Shown here piece by piece: positions 13,506 to 24,795 of a DNA stretch of 64,000 nucleotides. Position 1 is the stretch's first letter. Every line of letters starts with the position of its first letter. The position numbers and the translations under genes are program-made. The stretch is from Pieris napi (Eukaryota > Arthropoda > Insecta > Lepidoptera > Pieridae): contig NC_062237.1 in assembly GCF_905475465.1 (NCBI RefSeq), forward strand, positions 9,224,501 to 9,288,500, written 5' to 3'. Below the pieces are notes generated by a model. That model saw nothing but the letters and a program-made list of their open reading frames with translations, was not told where the DNA came from and searched no databases.

Positions 13506-14081
13506 TAAGTGAAAATACTATTTATATTTAATAATGATAATTGCTATAATTACTTAACACATCGGACAAAGAAATAGTCGGGACATTAGTCAAAGGCAAA
13601 AAAATAAAAAAAATATTATGTCAATTGTCATGTAAACAGTAATTATCTATAGAATTACTAAACAACGTAACGTAACGCAACAATTAGGTATTGTATATTG
13701 AACATACCAGTTTTCAGGAAACGATAATATTATTTAAATTTTTTATATGAACCAAATAAGTTTCCACATATATACATTATACACAAAATGTTACAAATGA
13801 GATAATTTTGTTTGTAGCCTTTATAACATTATGTTCCTAAACTCATAAAGATAACTTAGTAATGCACCGTCCGTTCATTGTAACGTAAAGAGGAAGGATC
13901 AACGTTAAATATTTCATTTTAGACAAGTTTTTATTGCGAGCTCCGAACGTGTTCGCGATAAACGTAGCGAGCGTGAGTGGAGTTGCTTCGATCGTAACAC
14001 GCATTATATTACTAGATAGGATGGCTTAAAACTACTTATTTCCTAAATATAGAACAGCGTCGCTTCACGGTAGTTATTATT

Positions 14082-14328
14082 AATTACCTACTTAAGATGT
14101 CGTGTGGAACCTGGTGTAATGGTTGCAGCTCCTTACAAACATTTTGTAACACAAAAATCTTGGCGATTAAAAGAAGTGGAGAGTTTATTGCCAGTTCTTC
14201 TATTCCGTTCTTGATTTAATAACTGGCAGTAAATGTAAAATTAGAAGCATTTAATATTCATTTCTTTTTTGACGTTCATAAGTGTACATTGTGTTACCTA
14301 TATGAATAAATGATTTTGATTTGATTTG
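14082..14328 (+). mobile_element. LINE 3' tail, (GATTT)n family
   Basis: Runs from CTTAAGATGTCGTGTGGAAC through GAGTTTATTGCCAGTTCTTC to AATGATTTTGATTTGATTTG. About 250 bp, 3' end only; matches 56745-56981 over its full length. Confidence 0.75.
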
Positions 14329-14730
14329 AACTAAATGGAACAACCTGCCCCACCAATCTGCCATATAATAAAAATGGTACCTTTGGGGCCCATTTTTGAT
14401 TAACTATGTTTGTATTTTTGTTGTATGTATGCTTAAATTAAATAAATATTTTCTTTGAATAAAGATTTATCTTTGGAATGAATATGTTTTGTTGTTATTT
14501 TTAAGTGATGTTCCATACTTTAATGTTTAAACATTTGCGAGACACAAAAGTAACTGGCTGGTAACTAACTGCATACAGAATAAATATCTAATTTTACTTA
14601 CCTAGAAGCGTGTCTGCTTCTTGCTATATTGGATTACTGGACTTTACTTTTACTACATATCATAAATTATTTGGAATTCAATTCAATTATTTAAGCAATA
14701 TGACAATGATGCAAATTTCTGAAAAGGTGA

Positions 14731-14803
14731 GAGCTTGTAGTTTATTGTTTATTAGAATGCCAAATCATAAAATGACTACTTCACGACTGATTTCAGAGCA
14801 ATC
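14731..14803 (+). repeat. Short repeat R, copy 1
   Basis: GAGCTTGTAGTTTATTGTTT ... TTCACGACTGATTT is repeated with a few substitutions at 17936-18009. Class unknown. Confidence 0.5.
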
Positions 14804-15039
14804 GCCGATGCGAAAACCGCTGCGAGAGTTCGAAAAGGAATAGAGGAGAATAGGTATTCTCGTCCAGTGCAATATATCCATGTCCACACGTATTGAGTTG
14901 TTTCAACTAGTAAACTTAGTCTAATGCACTAACGTGATCTCGTAACCTGCTATTTCAATCAAAATTTCAAGTATATGACAATTTACATAACTTTAATATT
15001 ATCTAAGGATACATACTGATGTTATTAAAGTTATGTAAA

Positions 15040-15100
15040 TGGCGGCGGTATCACTTAACATCAGGTGAGCCTCCTTCCTGCCCGTTTGCCCCCAGTTCTA
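15040..15100 (+). mobile_element. LINE 3' tail (GTTTGCCCC family)
   Basis: GGCGGCGGTATCACTTAACA ... GCCCGTTTGCCCCC; it abuts the left end of the mariner. Confidence 0.7.
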
Positions 15101-15164
15101 ACAGGTGTCTCAAAAGAAAGTTTACATTTCAATTTCGAGCGTTATGTTAAAATGTTAGACGACT

Positions 15165-15543
15165 TTTTAGTGCCTGAACTTCAAAACTTTCCTGGCTATA
15201 ACCAAAGAACATGGTTCCAGCAGGACGGAGCAACGTCACACACGTCCAATACGTCTCTGCCACGAGTTTTTGAAATTTTCTCAGGCAAATTGATCTCCAT
15301 TAGAGATTACATACATTGGCCTCCACGCAATCCTGATTTAACCCCTATGGATTTTTCTTATGGGGTTATCTTAAATCTAAAGTCTACGCCAATGAGCCGA
15401 TTTCTCTGGTGCAATTGAAAGAAAATATCCGTCACGAAATGGCAGCCATCACTGAGTCCACCTGCCGAGCCGTCATAAGTAATTTTATTGTTCGATTAAA
15501 TGAGTGCTGCGAACACGAGGGTCTACATTTTTTTAATAATAAA
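15165..15543 (+). pseudogene. Mariner/Tc1-type transposase, C-terminal remnant
   Basis: The first reading frame gives WFQQDGATSHT (second catalytic Asp region) and WPPRNPDLTPMDF (third Asp region of the DDD/E triad), typical of mariner-superfamily transposases. A frameshift near 15355 moves the reading to LWGYLKSKVYANEPISLVQL, and this second frame continues to a stop at about 15541-15543. The N-terminal DNA-binding part and the first catalytic Asp are missing. Cannot be functional. Confidence 0.8.
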
Positions 15544-15549
15544 TAAACA

Positions 15550-16338
15550 TTTTTGAAGTTATACTTCTTTAGGCGCGTTATGAACAATTGATGAGAGTGA
15601 AATTTTACGATGCGCGCGCACCGTGACACTATTATTATTTTATTATTATTTAAATATATTTATTCACAAAAAAAAGTTACACCTTAAATCAAACCATGCC
15701 CCGCAAAACTGCTTACGCAGTTTGACTGCAGGTGACTCGCCTTAAATAAACATAACTTCTAAATCACTAAATTACTAACACTGCTACTACAACTAATACT
15801 AATACACTTAAATTACTTATAGGTTACAGCATATTTAACAAATGGTTTTTTAATAAACCTCTAAATTTATCCAATGAAGTCTCACGTCTTATGTCCTCGG
15901 GTAAACTATTGAGCAAATATGGAATCCGCTTCTTCAACGTTCTATCTCCATAATAATTTTGCACCATGGGTATTTCAAATTTACCTTTGGACATTGACCT
16001 TGTGTCAGTTATATGATGCACCAAACTAGTAAAACGATCCTGCTTGCCATGGTTATTTACAAGTACAACAGAATTAACAGAATGAAGTTGCCCACGGAAG
16101 ATTCTACGGCATTGGACATAATTTAAAAACAACATTCGAAAAATAATAGAATTTATGTTACACTTAAAGTAAGAGAATAATAATAAATATTTATTTATTT
16201 AATTATTCAAATGTAAACTGAACTTTATTGACTATAATGACTCCTCTTCCAGTCTTTGATTATTTAATTGTAATTAATAAATTGATCAAAACCTATAACT
16301 TCTTACGCGCGTACATAAGTACACGCACCCTTTTTTTG
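15550..16338 (+). repeat. Interspersed repeat E2, long copy
   Basis: Starts TTTTTGAAGTTATACTTCTT and ends GTACACGCACCCTTTTTTT; same ends as the copy at 5467-5845 but about 450 bp longer in the middle, where a minus-strand LINE-like ORF end lies. It sits inside the mariner at 15102-16399. Confidence 0.55.
15632..16135 (-). pseudogene. LINE ORF2 C-terminal fragment with AT-rich 3' region
   Basis: Minus-strand ORF 16135-15824 encodes a piece with NNHGKQDRFTSLVHHITDT and YGDRTLKKRIPYLLNSLPED, then KFRGLLKNHLL, the usual C-terminal end of non-LTR retrotransposon ORF2. The following 190 bp end in an (ATT)n-like tail at 15632. Whether it inserted into E2 or belongs to it cannot be settled from two copies. 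Confidence 0.65.
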
Positions 16339-16399
16339 ATACACGACTTACTTTTTTTTATCGATCAACTAAATATGAACTTTCTTTTGAGACATCCTG

Positions 16400-17681
16400 T
16401 ATAACAAAATATATGTAGTAAAAATATTTCAAAAGGTAGATTAAAAATACTTAACAATAAAGTCATCATAGACTCCAAGTAAGCAGCCATCCAATTCCTT
16501 TTTAATCTTAACCTATAGAGATACAAAGGTTTGAAAGAAAACCAATCAGCTAAAACGCAACTTGTATTGTAATAATGATTTACGCTAGTCTTTCTTGTTA
16601 AAGTTGAAAAATTCAACAAAAGAGTTCAATTAGGACGAGGTGAAAATAGTTCTGTACCAAATATTAGAGCGTGAGAAAATGCAATATTAGTGGCTTTGCA
16701 CGATCTTAATGAATTTTATATATATTTCACCTGCAACAGTTATTTATTTAATCGGTCTTCCATACCGTATTTAAATACATTTAAAACGTATTAATGTATA
16801 ACCTTTGTTATATAATAATAATATTTTAATTAAGTTATTAATTAAATTAGTTGGTGTTAAAAATACAAAAAAAGCAGTCATAAAAATAATCTAGTCTCGA
16901 TAGAAATATTTATTGTATATTTATTGACTTTTACAAGAACGAATTGAATTACAATTATCGTTCTATTACAAACCTCATACAAATAATTACTTTGCATTTA
17001 AAAACATTTATTACAATAAATTAAGGAATTAAATTTAAATCCTCTGTTGTCATAATTTAGTTTACGTTAGCAATATATCTGAGTTTTAAACTCAGTAAAA
17101 CGAGCAACATTGGGCAAATGTACCAAATTATAAACATACAGTCTAATTACTTAGCGCACTACGTTAAATTGTACAAATTCGCGGAACAAATAGTTGTGGG
17201 ATGTTGTGGTTTCATTACTAGCGGTATCCTATATATTTTCAGCGTTTATTGCTCCTTGCTAGGTCTTTTAACGACTAAATATGCTACTGCTTCCGGATAC
17301 AACTCGCAATAGACCAGGATAAAATATAGCGTCCTAACAATATAAGAATACTGGGTGATACTCGCGGCTGCATAGAATTAAGATAAATTAATTGTATGCC
17401 TGTTCACTTGCAGATTACGCAACAGACCACGCGGCCATTAAAAATCCTAAATGACTAAATATTTTAAGTAGTATTTAATTTTATTTAATTCAGAGATCAC
17501 CGATTTAAAACAGGTGAACAGTTTCCGATTCTAATGTAACATATAAAGAAAAAAAATACGCATGTTTTTTTATTATTATACCTGAAATAAACTTTTGAAT
17601 ATTCGTATAAATACAACTATAATTTTTTTTACCCTTATGCTGTAAATAAATAAAAATAAAGGACTTTATCCATTACTATAT
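16400..17681. other. Intergenic, nothing recognised
   Basis: AT-rich, with short ORFs only. The 16365-16619 minus ORF shows no family signature and overlaps the mariner end. Confidence 0.35.
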
Positions 17682-17890
17682 GAACAGTGTTGGCCCAGTG
17701 GCTTCAGCGTGCGACTCTCATCCCTGAAGTCGTTCGATCGCCGGCTGTGCACCAATGGACTTTCTTTAACACTTACGCTATGTGCGTATAGTAATAGTAA
17801 ATGTAATCTTCGCTCATAAGGTGACAGAAACATCGTGAGGAAACCGGCTTGCCTTAGACCCAAAAAGTCGACAGCGTGTGTTAAGCACAA
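17682..17890 (+). mobile_element. tRNA-derived SINE, family 2, 3'-truncated
   Basis: Full head GAACAGTGTTGGCCCAGTGG (A box) and a degenerate B box CGTTCGATCGCC, then CACCAATGGACTTTCTTTAA and GAAACATCGTGAGGAAACCG; identity to the family stops after GTCGACAGCGTGTGTTAAGC. Confidence 0.75.
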
Positions 17891-17935
17891 CCTTGCGATT
17901 CGGTAACTCACTTTTCGAACTCTTCGATAAGGAGG

Positions 17936-18009
17936 GAGCTTGTAGTTTATTGTTTATCAGAATGCGAAATCGTAAAATGACTGTTTCACGACTAATTTGA
18001 GCGCGACCG
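17936..18009 (+). repeat. Short repeat R, copy 2
   Basis: Matches 14731-14803 (GAGCTTGTAGTTTATTGTTT ... TTCACGACTAATTT). It follows the truncated SINE after a 45-bp stretch (CGGTAACTCACTTTTCGAAC). Confidence 0.5.
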
Positions 18010-19570
18010 CAATTAATATAAGTAATTTTATACCAATTATAATAGATCATTTTCGGGTTACAAATGCCACGATTTCGGCGATACTTTATTAATATAAATG
18101 TTGTATTATAAAAGCCCTCAAAACTACTGATGGCATATTAAGATTTTCACACAATAATGAGATTCGGCGACCTAGTTCATCCAAATCACCGCGTTTTGAG
18201 GCTTCAAGGCATAATTATCTTCACAATAATAAGGCATCCTTGTTCTAACGCTTTGAATGTCAAAGACGGTTGATACACTAGTTAACCGCCCCGACTTAAT
18301 TTGTGAAGTATTATCATAGATACGATATATCTTACCTAATACTTAATAATACTAATAATATAGTGTCTTTTATTTCTTAAATAAATATAAAAAAAATACA
18401 TTAAGGAAGTCAAGTCTCACATAGCAATATATATTTTAATAAACCAATTGGAATTATAAGTCTGTACTTCCTAATCTATAAGCTAATGATTTGATTTCAG
18501 TTCTGAAATCCGAAACATTTTAAGAATGTCATTTTATAATAATTACATTCTTAACGAAATCTAGAATAAATAAGGTTATTTTTAGTATCCGTAGTTTTAG
18601 ATATTGATAACTCATTACGTGACAAGCTAAGCGTTGCTGAAAAAAATCAAAATTCCAATCTCACCGCGACCAATTTCGCACACGTCCCCTCACAAATTCG
18701 CTCGAAATAAGTGCCTGAACACCTAGGGCTACCACGCTACTATTTTTATTTATTTTAGAATAGGTAAAATATTTAAAGGCTGTAAATCGAATACATGTAT
18801 AATTAATATGTAAAGCGCAGTTGGTGTTATTATAATTAAATGGAAGAAATTTCAGTCAGACAGAACTCTAATATGGAGTTCTTTGTTATTAAATTGTAGA
18901 ATTATTCTGGTCGTAAAAATTGATTAGCCTGAGTTAACATTCTAAGTATATTTTAAACTCCGACAGACAAAGAGGGTTTTGTAACATTGACCTAACTGTA
19001 ATATCTGTATACGTATAATCGTAGGAAAGGAATGTAATGATGCATTTTTCTAGATTCGGGTTAGAAAGCTCACAAAATCATACACACATAATGGGTATTT
19101 ATTTTCAAGTATTTATAATCTTACATTCGTAACGTACATGCTACTCGATCATAGTACAAGCTACTCTGGTCACGGACCTGAAAAGGTTACTTAAAATTGA
19201 AAATTTTATATTATTACTACCTAATTTTATATGTTTGTCGCTCAAGCCTCATAGTACTTTTAGCCCTCTACTGTTAGTGCTCTGAAGCAACATTGTTTTA
19301 TACTTAGATGGAACTAACTTATACGAGCTAGAACCCTACCTCGGCTATCGAAATTTCCGCGCCAGACAAATGAGACCACGGCTTATACTGTACAAATTCA
19401 GGTTTCAGAACCAAATGAAATCATTACTTAAACGGAAAATAGTATTATAGTTTGTCTTCTCATTAAACCTTTTTAATGCATGTATTATTAAATAGAAGCA
19501 ACCTAACCGCTTAAATGGGAACGCTTAAATAAGGAACTTGTTATTGAGTAATATTACATTATGTTATATA
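18010..19570. other. Intergenic, nothing recognised
   Basis: No ORF above the noise level, no inverted repeats found by eye. Confidence 0.35.
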
Positions 19571-19758
19571 TGTCACCGTAAAATTGTAAATACCGTTAGA
19601 TTGTAATCTATCTCGCGGTTTCACTTCGATAGATTATAATCTACCGAATAATAATACGTTAAATTGTAAGCAGTACATAAAGGTTCACAATCTTTCGACA
19701 GTTCACAATCTCGCGAGATAGATTACAATCTAACGGTATTTACAATTTTACGTTGACA
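19571..19758. mobile_element. MITE C, TA-flanked
   Basis: A 188-bp element, TGTCACCGTAAAATTGTAAA at the left and its near-perfect inverse at the right (about 47-bp arms extending through TAGATTGTAATCTATCTCGCG-like sequence). Flanked by TA on both sides inside TATATA. The motif ATAGATTACAATCTA is itself repeated inside. Confidence 0.8.
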
Positions 19759-20022
19759 TATATAAATAATAAAACGTATAATGCGCACATTTAAATTCTT
19801 AGCTCCTTTTAAATACAAAAACTAAATCAGTGTAAAGGCACTCTAATTGTTAGACTTAGGCGGTACTTTTCACAGTCCAATCCTTTAATTTAGACGTACA
19901 TATGTAGTAAAAATATACTACCTTATTTTTAGTAAAAAAAAACAAAAGTTACAAAATAGATCTCCTCACTATACTATCGCACGATTCTGACAAAATATTT
20001 AGCAGAAACACATTGCAAATGC

Positions 20023-20229
20023 TTAATCTGGGATCAACCTAATTCGCGTTAAGTAAATATATTCTGTCGCCGAGAAATCTGTATCTAAATATCGAATGTT
20101 CGCCACAGACGATAAATCATTGGGACATTTCGTGACGTCGACATGGTCGTTAGACGGGTGCCGATAACGCGTAAAAACAGGAAAATCTGGTCGACGCATA
20201 CTATCAATAACATACTTCACTTCACTCAC
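20023..20229 (-). other. Unrecognised 68-codon ORF with coding-like codons
   Basis: The ORF has a mixed, protein-like composition (MSEVKYVIDSMRRPDFPVF at the start, IYLTRIRLIPD at the end), unlike the AT-driven ORFs around it. I recognise no domain and see no supporting splice neighbours. It may be a stray exon, a decayed element or chance. Confidence 0.25.
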
Positions 20230-20374
20230 GTTGTATACTCATGCAACTGACTTTTTTCAAACATAATATGCTTTGGTTCACTGTTATCTATGGTACGATA
20301 TACAAAAATTTTCACTAACACCATTTATTACTAAGAACTATTGACACGCAATTTGATCATTAAATATATCGATA

Positions 20375-20750
20375 AGGGCCTCATAGCCTAGCGGTCTTAT
20401 TAAGTGGCAGCTAAGTGAGGGGTACCGGGTTCGATTCCCGGTTCGAGGGCAAGATTTAATTTAATTTAAAAATTTGTTCTCGGCCTTTGGGAGGGTTGTG
20501 CGGTACCGGGCGAGTGCTTAAACCGTACATGGAGGGCACGGTCGAAGTTCTAAGGCAAGCAGTGAGTATGCTACCTAAGAAAGGAGACTGTGAAGGTTTA
20601 GAACGTAGCAATACGTTCTAGGCCGAGGATGGCAATTACAAGTACGAATTATAAAAATCTTATACTTGACGCTGGCTAATGCACAAACGGTTTGTGCACG
20701 TGTGCACGGTTTGTGCATTAGCCAGCGTAAAAAAGCCATAAAAAATATAT
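20375..20750 (+). mobile_element. tRNA-derived SINE, family 1, with 11-bp target duplication
   Basis: Head GGGCCTCATAGCCTAGCGG, B box GGGTTCGATTCCC, then a body longer than the copy at 2210-2466 by about 80 bp. The 3' end GACGCTGGCTAATGCACAAA is followed by its own inverse, making a palindrome at 20669-20728. ATATATCGATA at 20364-20374 and 20751-20761 is the target duplication, showing insertion as one unit. Confidence 0.85.
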
Positions 20751-21286
20751 ATATATCGATACATTTCTTATTTCTCGAAAAAGTTATTGCTTCTAGAATT
20801 TGTTTTAAAAAATCTTACAAACATTTTTGCCTGTAACAAAGAGGATGTACGTGGAAACACAATTTCTACTTCATATATTACCAAAGAACCATAACAAAAT
20901 GTAATATTAAAACATCTTATAATATGAAAATCCTACCTTTTATATTAAGGGACGAGACTCTTAAAGGGTGAATTTTCCCGTACGGGATGTACCCGGGCTT
21001 TCAAAGGATTTGTCACGGACAACCAAAGACAAATATTTGTCACTGTTTCGATTCAGCTCTACACGGCCCTTTATGTACTGGGATTTAATATGTAATGATG
21101 TATTGAAAGCTTTCGAGAATTCTATTTTTAAAAGCATTTTTCTTTTTTCTTTCAGTAATTCACAGATTTTGTAGTTCAGTTTCATACTGCCTAAAACGTT
21201 ATGTAACAATTTTAAGTACTTAAATAGTTTAAGCTACTAACATATTATTACAGAATTTAAAATTAGCATCATTATTTTATACTATA

Positions 21287-21620
21287 CTAGCTGACCCGGT
21301 CGTTTTGCCATGTATATTATTACTAGGTAACATTTTTTAGTTCAATAAAAATGACTATCGACTATAATAAAAAATAGAGGTTGATCGTAGAGGGGTGAAA
21401 ATTAAGGGTTGTATGTATTTTTGTTTGCTGTATCATAAAAAAAAATTTAGGGGTGGACCACCCTTAACATTTACGAGTTTGAAATATATATAAAAGCCGA
21501 TTATACATTTTATACATATTCAGACTTACTGAATATGTATAAAAATTTCATAAGATGGGTCGAGCCGTTTCGAAGGAGTATGGGAACGAACATTGTGACA
21601 CGAGAATTTTATATATTAGA
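21287..21620 (-). mobile_element. Non-autonomous Helitron (complete)
   Basis: On the minus strand it starts TCTAATATATAAAATTCTCG after an A and ends GGCAAAACGACCGGGTCAGC-TAG before a T. Sub-terminal hairpin and CTAG terminus fit Helitrons. 334 bp, no coding capacity. A 16-bp inverted repeat with a 5-bp loop lies inside at 21508-21544. Confidence 0.8.
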
Positions 21621-21974
21621 TTAACATATAAAGTCATTCCCTGTTTTTGTTGTTAACAAAATAAGTTAAATAAGCGCTTTCATAGCGTAATTATTATATT
21701 TAACCTGAAGGATTTACCTCGGAGGAAAAAGTTGTTTAACGTTAAGATAGAGAAACCTGATTAAATATTTGTATAAAATCAATCAACGAAATACACTTCT
21801 AGATCACAACTTTATAAAAATACTTTCTAGAAAGCTTACGTTGCGAAACTTGGATCATTTACAAGTTATGTTCTCAATGGAATCTTCTTATAAAGTCAAT
21901 AAAAACACTAAATAAGTGTTTGTTTAGAATCTAGGGAATAAGGAGCAAGTAAAAAATCTGTAAAAATTATACTA

Positions 21975-22404
21975 AGGCCCAGAACACACGGTGAAACGCA
22001 ACTGCAACGAAATCCTTTTGAAATTATTAATTTGAAACCAGTTTCAACCATTTCCACACAAGCTGCAACCACAATCATTTCGGTTTTCTTTGAGAACAGA
22101 CGTCTGCAAAATGAGTTCTTCGAGTGACGAAGAAATTGTGGTTATGTATTTGTATCTTCGACAAAGAAGGCGCAAAAGGAGAACTATGTGGATACATCCC
22201 TACATCGAGAAGAATATCAACTTTCTGTCCATGCTTTATCAGTCTCAGTCTTGCGAGAGTAGCTTGATAGTGTGGTATTAATCGCAGAGTAAACTTGATT
22301 TCAGCACATCATTACCCACAAAGATCTGCTATTAAGATTTCGGAGTGTACGATGGCTTACAAATATTTGATGTAAGGCAAAATGAAAAAGTAATAAGACT
22401 TAAT
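21975..22404 (+). mobile_element. PIF/Harbinger remnant 1, 3' end lost
   Basis: Begins after CTA/TAA with AGGCCCAGAACACACGGTGA, a form shared with the other Harbinger-like starts here (AGGTGATATCAGACGG, AGGCTGATTTACACAGGG). It carries the N-terminal transposase ORF at 22111-22281 and is cut off where the MITE array begins. No right inverted repeat was found. Confidence 0.6.
22111..22281 (+). pseudogene. Harbinger-type transposase N-terminal piece
   Basis: A 56-codon ORF starting MSSSSDEEIVVMYLYLRQRR, with RRKRRTMWIHPYIEK, the Arg-rich plus W-[IV]-x-P segment that precedes the catalytic domain in PIF/Harbinger transposases. It ends at TAA before any DDE residue. Confidence 0.55.
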
Positions 22405-23876
22405 TTTGACGTGATAACGTCTTTAAAATCGTTTTAGTCGGGTGACATGTTCAGAAACTTGTGTCACACCAAAACCTCACGAGCGCGATCGCAGGTATAA
22501 CGAGAGAGAGACGGACCGATCTCCCGTCTCATCTCGAGCGCTGCCAGTCATTCCGTGGATGTATGAAGAAAAATGTATATCATAGTCGAATAAGTAAACT
22601 TGTCATTTTACACCCGAAATTTATCATCAAAAGTGTGAATAAAACGATAGATGTAATTTAAAATTTGAAAAAAAGTATTGGTTGTTTGTAAAGTAGGTTT
22701 ACGATCGAGATGTTTACGTGATAACGTCTTATTGGTGATATAAGTTTTTGGGAAGTAAGGAATTAATGAAGATAACAATTTTTTCAAATTTTAAATTTAT
22801 CATCAAAAGTGTGAATAAAACGATAGATGTAATTTAAAATTTGAAAAAAAGTATTGGTTGTTTGTAAAGTAGGTTTACGATCGAGATGTTTACGTGATAA
22901 CGTCTTATTGGTGATATAAGTTTTTGGGAAGTAAGGAATTAATGAAGATAACAAATTTGACGTGATAACGTCTTTAAAATCGTTTTAGTCGGGTGACATG
23001 TTCAGAAACTTGTGTCACACCAAAACCTCACGAGCGCGATCGCAGGTATAACGAGAGAGAGACGGACCGATCTCCCGTCTCATCTCGAGCGCTGCCAGTC
23101 ATTCCGTGGATGTATGAAGAAAAATGTATATCATAGTCGAATAAGTAAACTTGTCATTTTACACCCGAAATTTATCATCAAAAGTGTGAATAAAACGATA
23201 GATGTAATTTAAAATTTGAAAAAAAGTATTGGTTGTTTGTAAAGTAGGTTTACGATCGAGATGTTTACGTGATAACGTCTTATTGGTGATATAAGTTTTT
23301 GGGAAGTAAGGAATTAATGAAGATAACAATTTTTTCAAATTTTAAATTTATCATCAAAAGTGTGAATAAAACGATAGATGTAATTTAAAATTTGAAAAAA
23401 AGTATTGGTTGTTTGTAAAGTAGGTTTACGATCGAGATGTTTACGTGATAACGTCTTATTGGTGATATAAGTTTTTGGGAAGTAAGGAATTAATGAAGAT
23501 AACAATTTTTTCAAATTTTAAATTACATCTATCGTTTTATTCACACTTTTGATGATAAATTTCGGGTGTAAAATGACAAGTTTACTTATTCGACTATGAT
23601 ATACATTTTTCTTCATACATTCACGGAATGACTGGCAGCGCTCGAGATGAGACGGGAGATCGGTCCGTCTCTCTCTCGTTATACCTGCGATCGCGCTCGT
23701 GAGGTTTTGGTGTGACACAAGTTTCTGAACATGTCACCCGACTAAAACGATTTTAAAGACGTTATCACGTCAAATTTGTTATCTTCATTAATTCCTTACT
23801 TCCCAAAAACTTATATCACCAATAAGACGTTATCACGTAAACATCTCGATCGTAAACCTACTTTACAAACAACCAA
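22405..23876. repeat. Tandem and inverted array of TA-flanked MITE D
   Basis: Built from a 101-bp terminal repeat arm T (TTGGTTGTTTGTAAAGTAGG ... GAAGATAACAA) and an internal region I (about 270 bp). Order: I (22405-22669), T, a 50-bp scrap of I, T, I, T, scrap, T, I inverted, T inverted. 22405-22954 and 22956-23505 are a 551-bp-spaced direct duplication with no difference seen by eye. The last unit, 23405-23876, is a complete element. Confidence 0.8.
23405..23876 (-). mobile_element. MITE D, complete copy with 101-bp inverted repeats
   Basis: TTGGTTGTTTGTAAAGTAGG... at 23405-23505 is the inverse of 23776-23876, and TA flanks both ends, as for Tc1/mariner-type insertion. The motif ACGTGATAACGTCTT occurs in each arm and again just inside the right arm. 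The 66-codon ORF in the interior is repeated only because the repeat is; it shows no protein family and the element is taken as non-coding. Confidence 0.8.
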
Positions 23877-24795
23877 TATTTTTTATACATGTCCCCATTC
23901 CATAATCCCTAATAATTAACCTCATAGACTAGTCATAAGACAGAATGAAGAAGAATAATTTGCCGCCCTCATTAGAACAGCTACATCGCAAAAGGCCTCC
24001 GATGAGCACCCACATACATTGTTTTAACAACATTAATTATACCAAACATACTATAGAAGTTCTAAGAAAACTCCGCGCTAACAATGTAGAAGCCTTGTAA
24101 AGTGTAATTCCTAAGTGTAAAGCTTCAAACTCATGACCGCATAAACTTCGATCGATATTTCAAAAATTCTCAAGTTCCATCATAAAGAAACACTTGGGTG
24201 CGCTTTCCGCACTTTACTGGGATTCTTCGAAGTTAGGAAAATTCACAACTTTCGCGCGATTCATCATTACTTCTATTATAAACTCGCCTATAATATCTTC
24301 CGCGCGATTTAATGTTATATACGCTTGTTCCAATTTAATCCATACATAATAATAAAACTTGGTAGGTTAAAAATAGTCTTGTACAAACCTTATTCCTTAA
24401 ACTAGTTAATACTCTAAGTATTTTTTCCAATAAGCAGACTTTACTAAAAGTTATAACTAGTCTGGCCATAAGTTGTTACAAATGAAAATACATTATTTTC
24501 AACTTTTTAATTAATTTTGAATTTGGAACGCGTATTTTATTTTAAAAACTACTTTTAGACCAGTGCAGATAGCCTTTAAAAATAATAAAAAGTGAAAAAA
24601 ATTACAGTAGGATGAAACCCATTAGAAAAGCAGGGGAATATGATCAAAATGAAAGGAAAAATAAATTACGGTCGATCTGAGGTCGGGAAGGGGTAGGGGG
24701 AGAGTTTTAAGGGTAAAAAACGGTTTATCTCGATTTCCGGCAAAACTAAAAGTCCTATCGAAGAAAACTAAATGGCAAAGTTGTAGGTAATATAA

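Larger units (their letters stand above)
15102..16399 (+). mobile_element. Decayed mariner-type transposon containing repeat E2
   Basis: The left end CAGGTGTCTCAAAAGAAAG and the right end CTTTCTTTTGAGACATCCTG are inverted repeats of about 28 bp; the right end is followed by TA and the left preceded by a degenerate TA (AA). Inside are a transposase remnant (15165-15543) and then, directly after its stop codon, a copy of repeat E2. So an older mariner received a later insertion near its 3' end. Confidence 0.75.

Noticed and set aside
20375..20450. A tRNA gene (also at 2390-2466 and at the heads of the family 2 SINEs)
   Set aside because: B boxes are good but acceptor stems pair poorly and each unit continues into a SINE body with target duplications.
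22405..23505. A CRISPR-like array
   Set aside because: Units are too long, in both orientations, and are arms and interiors of a TA-flanked transposon; no cas genes, eukaryotic context.
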